Assembly (NCBI GenBank): GCA_002347645.1
Contig: DDYF01000022.1
Coordinates: 1-64,000, forward strand
Length of the DNA stretch: 64,000 bases
Source: Thermoleophilia bacterium UBA2241
GTDB lineage: Bacteria > Actinomycetota > Thermoleophilia > UBA2241
Reading direction: 5' to 3'
The translations under genes were made by a program, and so were the position numbers. Each line of letters opens with the position of its first letter. Position 1 is the first letter of the stretch. Below are positions 32,230-42,802 of this stretch, piece by piece. The notes below the pieces were generated by a model, which was not told where the DNA came from, made no database searches, and saw only the letters and a list, made by a program, of their open reading frames with translations.

Positions 32230-34491
32230 ATGGCAGGCGCCCAACGGCGCTCGCGAGCCGATGAGTATCGGGGGCGCGAGGCGGTCAAGCAGACGACGCA
32301 GGCGGCGAGCGAGGAGTTCCTGGCAAGCCGCGGCGCGCGGTCGAGCGGCGACGCGGCCGCGGACGACGACCTGCGCGATCCCGCCCTCTTCATCAACCGC
32401 GAGCTGAGCATGCTGGACTTCTTCGAGCGCGTGCTCGACGAAGCTCGCGATCGCCGGAACCCTCTGCTGGAGCGCGTCAAGTTCGTCGGCATCGTCGGGT
32501 CCATCCTGGGCGAGTTCTTCATGGTCCGCATCGCCGGCCTGCGTCAGCAGGTCGACGCCGGCGTCACCGAGCCGTCGGCCGACGGCCACACCCCGCAGGA
32601 CCTCCTCCCGCTGGTGCAGGCGCGTGCGTGGGAGATCATGAAGCACGCGCGCCACTGCTTGTCGGATCTCCTGCCCGAGCTCGACGCGGCCGGCGTGCAC
32701 ATCGTGGACTACGACGAGCTCGCCGACGACGGCCGGGCGGCGCTCAGGGAATGGTTCCTCACCCACGTCTTCCCGGTGCTGACGCCGCTCGCCTTCGACC
32801 CGGGACGTCCGTTCCCGCACATCTCCAACATGAGCCACAACCTCGGGGTGCTGGTCCGCGACGAGCACGGCGAGGAGCGGTTCGCGCGCGTCAAGGTGCC
32901 CGGTTCGTTGCCGCGTCTCGTGCCGGCGCCGGCTCCGGCGCGGAGCGGGCGAGGCCGTAGGGGGCAGGCCGCCACAGGGACAGCTCCCGGCGCCTCGCCG
33001 GACGTCTGGTACACGTGGCTCGAGCAGGTCATCGCGGCCAATCTCGACACGCTCTTCCCGGGGCTCGAGGTCGTCGAGTCGCACGCGTTCCGCGTGACGC
33101 GCGACGCGGAGCTCGCCATCCAGGAGCTCGAGGCCGACGACCTCCTCGAGACCATCGAGCGCTTCGTGCGCCGCCGCCGCTTCGGCTCGGTGATCCGCGT
33201 CACCGTGGGTGACGACATGCCCGACCGCGTGCGCGGGATCCTCAAGGAGAACCTCGAGGCTGAGGACAGCGAGCTCTATGCCGTGGAGCCGCCGCTGGGG
33301 CTCAGCACGCTGTGGGACGCTGGGGCCGTGCCGCGGCCGGACCTGGCGTACGCGCCGCTCTTGCAGTCGGTGCCCGCGGCCCTCGACGGGCTCGAGGGCT
33401 CCGACCTGTTCGCGGCGATCCGCCAGCGCGACGTCCTGCTCCATCACCCGTACGACTCGTTCGACCCCGTCGTCGAGCTCCTGCGCGCCGCCGCCAACGA
33501 TCCGGACGTGCTCGCGATCAAGCAGACCCTCTACCGCGTCGGGCGCAACGCGCCCGCGGTCCAGCAGCTCATGGAGGCGGCAGGGAACGGCAAGCAGGTC
33601 GCCGTCCTCGTCGAGCTGAAGGCGCGCTTCGACGAGGAGAGCAACATCGGCTGGGCCAAAGCCCTGGAACGCGAGGGCGCACACGTCATCTACGGGCTCG
33701 TCGGCATCAAGACGCACTGCAAGGCGCTGATGATCGTGCGTCGCGAAGGGGAAAGGATACGACGCTACACGCATCTCGGCACCGGCAACTACAACAGCGT
33801 GACCACGCGGCAGTACACGGACCTGGGGTACCTGACCGCCGACGAGGACATCGGCGCCGACACGTCGCTGGTCTTCAACCAGCTGACCGGCTACGGCGCC
33901 TCGACCGACTACCGCACGCTGCTCGTGGCGCCGCTGACCATGCGGCGGCGCTTCGAGGAGCTGATCGACCGCGAGATCGAGCACGCGCGTCGCGGCGAGG
34001 AGGCGCACCTCATCTTCAAGATGAACTCGCTCGTCGACAAGCCGATGATCCGCCGGCTGTACAGGGCGTCGCAGGCGGGCGTCCGGGTCGACCTGCTGGT
34101 ACGCGGCATGTGCTGCCTGCGCCCCGGCGTGCCTGGTGCCAGCGACCTGATCACCGAGCACAGCATCGTGGGCCGCTTCCTGGAGCACAGCCGCATCTAC
34201 TGGTTCCGCAACGGGGGTGACGAAGAGGTCCTCCTGGGGAGCGCGGACCTCATGCCGAGGAACCTGAACCGGCGCGTCGAGATCCTCTTCCCGGTGCGCG
34301 ACCGGGGCATCCTGCGGCGCTTGCGCGACGAGATCCTCGACGTCTACCTGCGCGACGACCTCAAGGCGCGGAGCCTGCGACCCGATGGTACCTGGGAGCA
34401 CCTCGCGCCTCCGCCCGGCACGGAGGGCCTGGATGCCCAGGAGTGGTTCGTCACCCAGGCGCGGGCGGCGACCCTGCTCGAGGAGAAGTGA
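32230..34491 (+). CDS. ppk1: polyphosphate kinase 1
   Basis: PPK1 reversibly polymerises the terminal phosphate of ATP into inorganic polyphosphate, 753 residues here. The N domain begins with FINRELSMLDFFERVLDEA, the middle domain has FPHISNMSHNLGV, and the two phospholipase-D-like C domains contain the autophosphorylated His in GIKTHCKALMIVRR and the second His in EHSRIYWF. LYRVGRNAPAVQQLMEAA is another signature. A Gly/Arg/Ala-rich insertion lies near residue 235-260. The ATG at 32230 has GAGGAGGGA upstream. The first 50 residues precede the family domain and are charged. It heads a cluster with SixA-like and CYTH-CHAD genes. Confidence 0.96.
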   Translation: MAGAQRRSRADEYRGREAVKQTTQAASEEFLASRGARSSGDAAADDDLRDPALFINRELSMLDFFERVLDEARDRRNPLLERVKFVGIVGSILGEFFMVRIAGLRQQVDAGVTEPSADGHTPQDLLPLVQARAWEIMKHARHCLSDLLPELDAAGVHIVDYDELADDGRAALREWFLTHVFPVLTPLAFDPGRPFPHISNMSHNLGVLVRDEHGEERFARVKVPGSLPRLVPAPAPARSGRGRRGQAATGTAPGASPDVWYTWLEQVIAANLDTLFPGLEVVESHAFRVTRDAELAIQELEADDLLETIERFVRRRRFGSVIRVTVGDDMPDRVRGILKENLEAEDSELYAVEPPLGLSTLWDAGAVPRPDLAYAPLLQSVPAALDGLEGSDLFAAIRQRDVLLHHPYDSFDPVVELLRAAANDPDVLAIKQTLYRVGRNAPAVQQLMEAAGNGKQVAVLVELKARFDEESNIGWAKALEREGAHVIYGLVGIKTHCKALMIVRREGERIRRYTHLGTGNYNSVTTRQYTDLGYLTADEDIGADTSLVFNQLTGYGASTDYRTLLVAPLTMRRRFEELIDREIEHARRGEEAHLIFKMNSLVDKPMIRRLYRASQAGVRVDLLVRGMCCLRPGVPGASDLITEHSIVGRFLEHSRIYWFRNGGDEEVLLGSADLMPRNLNRRVEILFPVRDRGILRRLRDEILDVYLRDDLKARSLRPDGTWEHLAPPPGTEGLDAQEWFVTQARAATLLEEK

Positions 34492-34497
34492 GGGACG

Positions 34498-34986
34498 GTG
34501 CGCATCTATATGCTGCGGCACGGGAGGGCACTGGCGCGCGCCGACTGGCGCGGTCCCGACGACACGCGTCCGCTCAGCGACGAGGGCGAGGCGGCCATGC
34601 GTCGTGAAGCCGCCGCGCTCGCGGCGCTGTGTCTCGCACCGGACACGATCGTGACCAGTCCGCTGGTGCGTGCGCAACGCACCGCGGAGCTGGTGGCTGA
34701 GGCGCTGCACGCCGGCGACCGGCTGGTCGAGGACGCCAGGCTCGCGCCTGGCTTCGACGCAGGGCGGCTCGCTGCCGTCGTCGCGGACCACGAGCCGACT
34801 GGGGCGCTGATGATCGTCGGTCACGAGCCCGACCTCAGCATGACCATCGCCGAGCTCATCGGGGGCGGCATCGTCGTGTGCAAGAAGGGCGGGCTGGCGC
34901 GCGTCGACGTCGAGGTGGTCGACGGCTGCCTCCGCGACGGCAGGCTCGTGTGGCTGCTGGCCCCGGCGCATCTGGCGGGGGGTTGA
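34498..34986 (+). CDS. SixA-like histidine phosphatase
   Basis: This histidine-phosphatase superfamily protein has 162 residues: catalytic LRHGRA at residue 6-11, TSPLVRAQRTAEL, and the second His in IVGHEPDLS. SixA dephosphorylates phosphohistidine on signalling proteins; members beside PPK and CHAD genes are common and may act in polyphosphate metabolism. The start is a GTG seven bases after the PPK stop. Confidence 0.88.
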   Translation: MRIYMLRHGRALARADWRGPDDTRPLSDEGEAAMRREAAALAALCLAPDTIVTSPLVRAQRTAELVAEALHAGDRLVEDARLAPGFDAGRLAAVVADHEPTGALMIVGHEPDLSMTIAELIGGGIVVCKKGGLARVDVEVVDGCLRDGRLVWLLAPAHLAGG

Positions 34987-34993
34987 GGCTGGT

Positions 34994-36754
34994 ATGGAGG
35001 TCGAGGCCAAGTTCCAGGTCCCCGACGGGGGGCGCCTCGGCCGCCTGGCCGCGGTGCCACGCCTCGCGGGCTACGATCTCGAGGCGTCGTCTGCCCGGCG
35101 CGACGACGACACGTTCTTCGATACACCCGACCGGCGCTTCCTCGCCGCCGGCTACTACTTCCGGCGGCGCGAGAACGCGGACGGCCTGCGCTACACGCTC
35201 AAGCAGCTCGCGTCCTCCGCCGACGGCGTCCTGCGGCGCGAGGAGATCGAGCAACGGGCCGCCACGGACGTGCCGGTGAGGCAGTGGCCGCGGGGCCCTC
35301 TGCGCACGCGTGTGCTGGAGCTCGCCGGCGACAGCGACGTCGCCCCCTTGTTCTCGCTTGTCCAGGAGCGGCGCACGCGTCGCGTGCGCCGCTCCGGAGC
35401 GGTCGTGGGCGAGCTGAGTCTCGACGCCGTGGCGATGACGGCCGGCGGCCGTGACGAACGCTGGTTCGAGGCCGAGGTCGAGCTAGCCGACGGAGGAACG
35501 GACGACGATCTGGCCCAGCTGTCGGCCGCGCTGCGCGAGGTCTGGGACCTGGCACCCGAGCCGTCGTCGAAGTTCGCGCGGGCGCTCGCTCTCCTCGAGC
35601 GCACAGACGGTCATGTCCCGTCCGAGCCACTGCCTGCGACCGACGCGGGGGCGGCGGAGGTCGCCGCCGGCGCGTCGGTCGCCGCCGCGGCGGAGGTAGA
35701 TCCGGTGACTGGGGCGGCGGTGACCGCGACGGAAGGGGCGGCGAGCCCGAGCACCGAGGCCACGGACTCTTGGCGGCCGAGCGCGGACGAGGCGGCCCGC
35801 AAGCGCCCCGGGATCAGCCGTGACGACACGATGGCCGAGGCTGCACTCGCGACCCTGCGCCTGCACTTCGCGAAGATGTGCGCGCACCAGGAGGGTACGC
35901 GCCTAGGCGAGGACGCCGAGGAGCTCCACGACATGCGCGTGGCCACGCGCCGCATGCGCATGGCCTTGCGCCTCTTCGGACCGTACCTCGATCCGGCGGT
36001 CGTGCAGCCTGTGTTCAAGGGTCTGCGTCGCACGGGCCGTACGCTTGGAGCGGTCCGCGACCTCGACGTCTTCGCGGCCAAGACCGCGGCCTACGTCGAA
36101 GGGTCGCCGCACGAGCGGGGCGCGGAGCTCGACCCGCTCATGGAGGCGTGGCGGCACGAGTACGACGCGCGCCGCCGGGTGCTCGTCGAGTACCTGGACG
36201 GGCGGAAGTACGCGCGCTTCGTCGATCGCCTCGCCGGCCTGCTCGCCGGCCCCGCAGGCGCCCTCGCGGCGCCGGGCTCCGGCGCCGTCGTGGCGCACGT
36301 GCTGCCGGCACTCCTGCACCGCGACCTGGCCGACGTGCTCGCCGCCGGGAGTGCGGCGAGCACGCCCGGCGCGCCGCTGACGCGCTTCCACGAGCTGCGT
36401 ATCGCCGGCAAGGCCCTGCGCTACACGCTCGAGTTCTTCGAGGAGCCGCTGGGCGAGGACGCCGCACGGCTGATCGAGGCGACCAAGCGGCTCCAAGACC
36501 ATCTGGGCGACCTGCAGGACGCCGTCGTCAGCTGCGGCATCCTGCGCGACGTGCTGACGTGGGGGTCGTGGGCGCCCGAGTCGGCCGAGCTCCCCACGCA
36601 CACCACGATCGTCCGTGCGCCGGGAGTCGCTCGCTACCTGGCGTGGCGCCAGGACGAGATGCAGCGCCTCGTGATCACCTTCCCCGAGGTCTGGCCGTCG
36701 GTCGCCGGGGAGGAGTTCGGAGCCAGGCTCGCCGGGCTGCTCGCGCGCCTCTGA
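34994..36754 (+). CDS. CYTH-CHAD domain protein
   Basis: This 586-residue protein has an N-terminal CYTH (triphosphate tunnel metalloenzyme) domain with the EVEAKF signature at residue 2, FFDTPDRRF and YTLKQL, ending near 200. An Ala/Thr/Glu-rich linker of about 70 residues follows. The C-terminal CHAD domain (about 280-580) has conserved His/Arg helices such as ELHDMRVATRRMRMALRLF and FHELRIAGKALRYTLEFFE. CYTH domains cleave triphosphates and CHAD domains bind polyphosphate. Together with PPK1 and SixA this is a polyphosphate module. It starts seven bases after the SixA stop and converges on the lysine-rich gene. Confidence 0.92.
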   Translation: MEVEAKFQVPDGGRLGRLAAVPRLAGYDLEASSARRDDDTFFDTPDRRFLAAGYYFRRRENADGLRYTLKQLASSADGVLRREEIEQRAATDVPVRQWPRGPLRTRVLELAGDSDVAPLFSLVQERRTRRVRRSGAVVGELSLDAVAMTAGGRDERWFEAEVELADGGTDDDLAQLSAALREVWDLAPEPSSKFARALALLERTDGHVPSEPLPATDAGAAEVAAGASVAAAAEVDPVTGAAVTATEGAASPSTEATDSWRPSADEAARKRPGISRDDTMAEAALATLRLHFAKMCAHQEGTRLGEDAEELHDMRVATRRMRMALRLFGPYLDPAVVQPVFKGLRRTGRTLGAVRDLDVFAAKTAAYVEGSPHERGAELDPLMEAWRHEYDARRRVLVEYLDGRKYARFVDRLAGLLAGPAGALAAPGSGAVVAHVLPALLHRDLADVLAAGSAASTPGAPLTRFHELRIAGKALRYTLEFFEEPLGEDAARLIEATKRLQDHLGDLQDAVVSCGILRDVLTWGSWAPESAELPTHTTIVRAPGVARYLAWRQDEMQRLVITFPEVWPSVAGEEFGARLAGLLARL

Positions 36755-36807
36755 GCGCGGCCTTCGCGGCCGGGCCGGGCGCCTGGCCGCCCGAAGTGCC
36801 GCGCGCC

Positions 36808-37092
36808 TCAGCTCTTCTTCGACTTCTTGCCGTCCTTCGCCTTTGCCTTGGCGGTCGTGGCCTTGTCGCCGGCCTTCGCGTCTTTCAGCTTGGCTTTGCC
36901 GTCCTTGGCCTTGCCCTTCTTCACGGCCTTGCCCTTCTTGGCCGCGGCGCGGTCGTCGTTCAGAAGGTCGAGGCCCTTCTTCTTGCCGTGCTCGCCGATG
37001 TAGGTCTGGGCGATCTCGCACTTCTTGCACCCTTTGCCGCAGCAGTCCTTCCACTGCTTGCGGCTGAAGCGCTGCATGAGTTCCGTCGGCAT
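36808..37092 (-). CDS. small Cys-cluster protein with lysine-rich tail
   Basis: This 94-residue protein is not from a family I recognise. The first 40 residues form a compact basic domain with four Cys in KDCCGKGCKKCEIA. The last 45 residues are almost only Lys, Ala, Gly and Asp, like a histone H1 or nucleoid-protein tail. It has a good ribosome binding site (GAGGAG) and high GC at third positions, so it is probably real. It converges with the CYTH-CHAD gene, 53 bases away. Binding of polyphosphate, DNA or RNA by the tail is inferred from charge only; the Cys may bind a metal. Confidence 0.7.
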   Translation of the reverse strand: MPTELMQRFSRKQWKDCCGKGCKKCEIAQTYIGEHGKKKGLDLLNDDRAAAKKGKAVKKGKAKDGKAKLKDAKAGDKATTAKAKAKDGKKSKKS

Positions 37093-37290
37093 CGGCTGCT
37101 CCTCGTAGCCCGGGGGCGTGTGGCCTGCAGATACCCGGGACGGGCCGCTCGCCAACCCGCCAGGTCGCGATGGGACGCGGCGAGTGCCCGGGAGGTCCGT
37201 CGCCCTCTCTGATGGTAGTCTTCGTGTACAAGAGGTGCATGACCGGCGACATGCGGTCGTGCGGGGCGTTCGGGTGGTGAAGGAGACAGT

Positions 37291-38271
37291 ATGAACGTGC
37301 TTGAGGAAGGTGTCGGACCCCTCTTCATGGACCCCGACCCTGACAAGGCTCGCGAGTTCTTTCGCACGAAGTCGCGCGCCATGGTCGACAAGCGGATGAG
37401 CGCCAAGGAGGCCGTCGAGCGCTTCATCCCCGATGGCTGCTACTTCGCCACCGGGGGTTTCGGGGCCAATCGCATCCCCAACGTCATCTGCCACGAGGTC
37501 GTCCGGCAGCGGCGTAAGGGGCTCGGCTTCTCCGGCCACACGACCACGCACGACTTCCAGGTCCTGTGCGCCGGCAGGTGCTTCGACAAGCTCGACGCCG
37601 CCTACATCGTCGGGCTCGAGGCACGCGGTCTGTCGCCGAACGCGCGCCGCTACATGCAGTCCGGCGAGGTGCAGGTGGCCGACTGGAGCAACTACGCCCT
37701 GGCCGCCCGGCTGCGTGCCGCCGCCGAAGGGGTCTCGTTCGGTCTGACGCGCAGCATGCTGGGCACGGACACGTTCAAGCGGTCGGCCGCCAAGGCCGTC
37801 GAGTGTCCCTTCACCGGCAAGACGCTCTGCGCCGTTCCCGCACTCTGGCCCGACGTGGTGGCCATCCACGTCCACGAGGCCGACATGTACGGCAACGCCG
37901 TGATGCGCGGCATCTCGGTCGCCGACTACGAGCTCTCGCGCGCCGCCAAGCATCTCATCATCACCACCGAGCGTCTCGTGGACAACAGTGTGATCCGCGA
38001 CGACCCGACGGCGACGTCGATCCCGTTCTATCTGGTCGATGCCGTGGTCGAGGCTCCCGGCGGCTGCTACCCGGGCAACATGCCGTACCTGTACTTCTCA
38101 GACGAAGAGCACCTGGCCGAGTGGATGCGCGTCGAGAAGGACCCGGACGAGTTCGCGAAGTTCCTCGAGAAGTACATCTACGGCGTCGACACCTTCGAGG
38201 AGTACCTCGAGTTGTGCGGCGGCGCGAAGCGCCTTGAGGAACTGCGCAAGATCGAGCTGGTCGAGAACTGA
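37291..38271 (+). CDS. CoA-transferase subunit A (glutaconate CoA-transferase-like)
   Basis: This class I CoA-transferase alpha subunit of 326 residues has the GGFGANRIPN Gly-rich loop near 50, GHTTTHDFQVL, WPDVVAIHVHEADMYGNAV, and YPGNMPYLYFSDEEH near the C-terminus, a block typical of glutaconate CoA-transferase A. It pairs with the next gene. The two transfer CoA between short organic or dicarboxylic acids. The specific acid is unknown. The ATG has AAGGAGA upstream. Confidence 0.88.
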   Translation: MNVLEEGVGPLFMDPDPDKAREFFRTKSRAMVDKRMSAKEAVERFIPDGCYFATGGFGANRIPNVICHEVVRQRRKGLGFSGHTTTHDFQVLCAGRCFDKLDAAYIVGLEARGLSPNARRYMQSGEVQVADWSNYALAARLRAAAEGVSFGLTRSMLGTDTFKRSAAKAVECPFTGKTLCAVPALWPDVVAIHVHEADMYGNAVMRGISVADYELSRAAKHLIITTERLVDNSVIRDDPTATSIPFYLVDAVVEAPGGCYPGNMPYLYFSDEEHLAEWMRVEKDPDEFAKFLEKYIYGVDTFEEYLELCGGAKRLEELRKIELVEN

Positions 38272-38300
38272 CGGACGCCCGCCGGGCAAGGAGCCGAGAG

Positions 38301-39071
38301 ATGGCACCCGAGTACAACATGATGGAACTGATGATCTGCGTGGCGGCCCGCTACCTCGAAGACGGCAAGACCGTCGCCGTCGGCACCGGCGCGCCGTGCG
38401 CCGCCGCCATGCTCGCGCAGAAGACGAAGTCGCCCAACCTGGTGGTGCTCTTCGAGGCCGGCGGCATCGCGCCGCAGTTGCCCGAGATGCCGATCTCGGT
38501 CGGCGACTCGCGCACCTTCTACCGCGCCGTGATGGCGGCGGGCATGGTCGACACCATGACCACCTGCGCGCGGGGTCAAGTCGACTACGCCTTCCTGGGC
38601 GGCGCCCAGATCGACAAGTACGGCAACATCAACTCGACCTGCATCGGCGACTACAACAAGCCGAAGGTCCGCTTCCCGGGCAGCGGCGGCGCCAACGACT
38701 TCGCCTCGCTCTGCTGGAAGACCATGATCATGACGGTGCACAGCAAGTCGCGGTTCGTCGAGACGTGCGATTTCATCACGTCACCCGGATTCCTGACGGG
38801 CGACGGCGCCCGCGAGGCGGCCGGCCTGCCCGAGGGCGGCCCGTACAAGATCATCACCGACCTCTGCGTCATGGGCTTCGACGAGAAGACCAAGGCGATG
38901 ACGATCGAGTCGCTGCACCCCGGCGTCGACGTCGACAAGGTGCGGGGCGAGACCGGCTTCGACCTGCTCGTGTCCGATCAGCTTGGCCGCACCGAGCCGC
39001 CGACCGAGGAAGAGCTTCGGCTGCTCAGGGACGAGGTGGACCCGCTCAAGCTGGTCATCGGCCGCGCGTAG
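38301..39071 (+). CDS. CoA-transferase subunit B (glutaconate CoA-transferase-like)
   Basis: This beta subunit of 256 residues has a class I CoA-transferase fold. The likely catalytic Glu is in VVLFEAGGIAP near residue 52. Other conserved blocks are ARGQVDYAFLGGAQIDKYGN and GSGGANDFAS. It begins 29 bases after subunit A with AAGGAG as ribosome binding site. In fermenters such enzymes activate hydroxy or unsaturated dicarboxylates before dehydration; the activase gene at 59658 could serve the same route, but it is 20 kb away. Confidence 0.88.
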   Translation: MAPEYNMMELMICVAARYLEDGKTVAVGTGAPCAAAMLAQKTKSPNLVVLFEAGGIAPQLPEMPISVGDSRTFYRAVMAAGMVDTMTTCARGQVDYAFLGGAQIDKYGNINSTCIGDYNKPKVRFPGSGGANDFASLCWKTMIMTVHSKSRFVETCDFITSPGFLTGDGAREAAGLPEGGPYKIITDLCVMGFDEKTKAMTIESLHPGVDVDKVRGETGFDLLVSDQLGRTEPPTEEELRLLRDEVDPLKLVIGRA

Positions 39072-39170
39072 AACCGGCGCGCCAGGCAGGCGCCGCGGTC
39101 GGCCGGCACGCCCGCCCGGCCGGCGTCGCCGCCGGGTTTCACCTTGGTTTTCGGCCGCACGAGGGCCATG

Positions 39171-39176
39171 TATACT
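39171..39176 (+). promoter_or_regulatory. putative -10 element for mtnP
   Basis: TATACT lies 37 bases before the mtnP ATG. TTTTCG is 17 bases upstream as a poor -35. Confidence 0.45.
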
Positions 39177-39213
39177 CGCGCGCGGCGTACGGGCCGACGG
39201 GAGGGAGAGCGCG

Positions 39214-40080
<867 letters not shown>

Positions 40081-40109
40081 GGCCCCGGCCATGGTCGTGA
40101 CGAAGTGAC

Positions 40110-40135
40110 CGCCGCCCGGCGACCGCCGGGCGGCG
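40110..40135 (+). terminator. hairpin after mtnP
   Basis: Perfect 11-bp arms (40110-40120 and 40125-40135) with a GACC loop lie 30 bases after the mtnP stop and before the pyrophosphatase gene. There is little T-tract. Confidence 0.55.
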
Positions 40136-40182
40136 TCATGTCGGGTCCGGCGGGCGACCGCCGGGAGCGAAAGGAGTAAGAG

Positions 40183-42288
<2,106 letters not shown>

Positions 42289-42326
42289 CCGGACCTGCTC
42301 GGCGCCGCCTGTCGGCGCCAGGCACC

Positions 42327-42364
42327 GGACGGGGGGCGCCGCGGCGACGCGGCGCCCCCCGTCC
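42327..42364 (+). terminator. intrinsic terminator of the pyrophosphatase gene
   Basis: Perfect 16-bp stem (42327-42342 with 42349-42364), six-base loop, followed by GCCTTTCC. It lies 38 bases after the stop. Confidence 0.75.
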
Positions 42365-42521
42365 GCCTTTCCGGGGCCCTCCGTCGCTTCTTCACGCGTT
42401 CTTGACGCCAGGCCGGGGCGCGTTGACGTCGCCTTCACACCGGGGCTGCGATACTCACCTGTCGGCACGAGCCGGCGGCCGGTGAGCCCGCGCAGCGGGC
42501 GGGTCCGGCCGCCGGGGCGGC
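42365..42521 (+). other. non-coding, structured stretch
   Basis: No supportable gene. From 42470 it has nested inverted repeats, an outer GCCGGCGGCCGG/CCGGCCGCCGG pair enclosing GCCCGC-GCA-GCGGGC, so a transcript through it would be highly structured. I could not match it to a known riboswitch. TTGACG occurs at 42402 and 42423 without a convincing -10 at standard distance. Confidence 0.4.
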
Positions 42522-42550
42522 TTGTACGGGGTTTGGCCCGGTGCTAGATT
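42522..42550 (+). promoter_or_regulatory. promoter of the small membrane protein/permease unit
   Basis: TTGTAC (42522-42527) and TAGATT (42545-42550) are spaced by 17 bases. The predicted RNA start coincides with an 11-bp hairpin (42558-42568 with 42572-42582) that ends ten bases before the ATG. Confidence 0.65.
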
Positions 42551-42591
42551 CGGTGTGCGGCCGGCGCCTGGGGCGCCGGCCGTTCTGGGTC

Positions 42592-42750
42592 ATGCGCACG
42601 ACGAAACAGATCATCGCCGCGACCTTCGTGGTGCTCGGCGTGGCGCTCGTCGTCAAGGGCGTGTGGGGCGGGCTTTGGCCGGTCTCCCTTCAGACCATCG
42701 CCGGGGTCGCCCTGATCGTGTTCGGCGTGCTGCGTTGGCGGACGCTCTAG
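42592..42750 (+). CDS. 52-residue two-helix membrane protein
   Basis: A short Lys/Arg N-terminus (MRTTKQ) is followed by two hydrophobic segments, IIAATFVVLGVALVVKGVW and TIAGVALIVFGVLRW. Similar tiny proteins are common and uncharacterised in actinobacteria. The ribosome binding site is weak. It sits under a good promoter, 52 bases before the first permease gene, and may be co-transcribed with it. Function unknown. Confidence 0.6.
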   Translation: MRTTKQIIAATFVVLGVALVVKGVWGGLWPVSLQTIAGVALIVFGVLRWRTL

Positions 42751-42802
42751 GCCACGCAGCGGAGCGGACGGCGGCCGCGTGGCGGCCGCCCCAGGACGAG
42801 GC

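Noticed and set aside
31957..35010. Very long antisense frame opposite ppk1 and sixA
   Set aside because: It mirrors the third-position GC bias of the plus-strand genes, has His/Arg/Val-rich low-complexity text and no family signature.
36888..36905. GGCTTTGCCGTCC resembling part of the c-di-GMP riboswitch core
   Set aside because: It lies within the lysine-rich coding region and lacks the GGGCAAACC partner, stems and spacing.
42431..42441. TTCACAC half-site, possible second Rex operator upstream of the permease region
   Set aside because: No opposite half-site at the correct distance.
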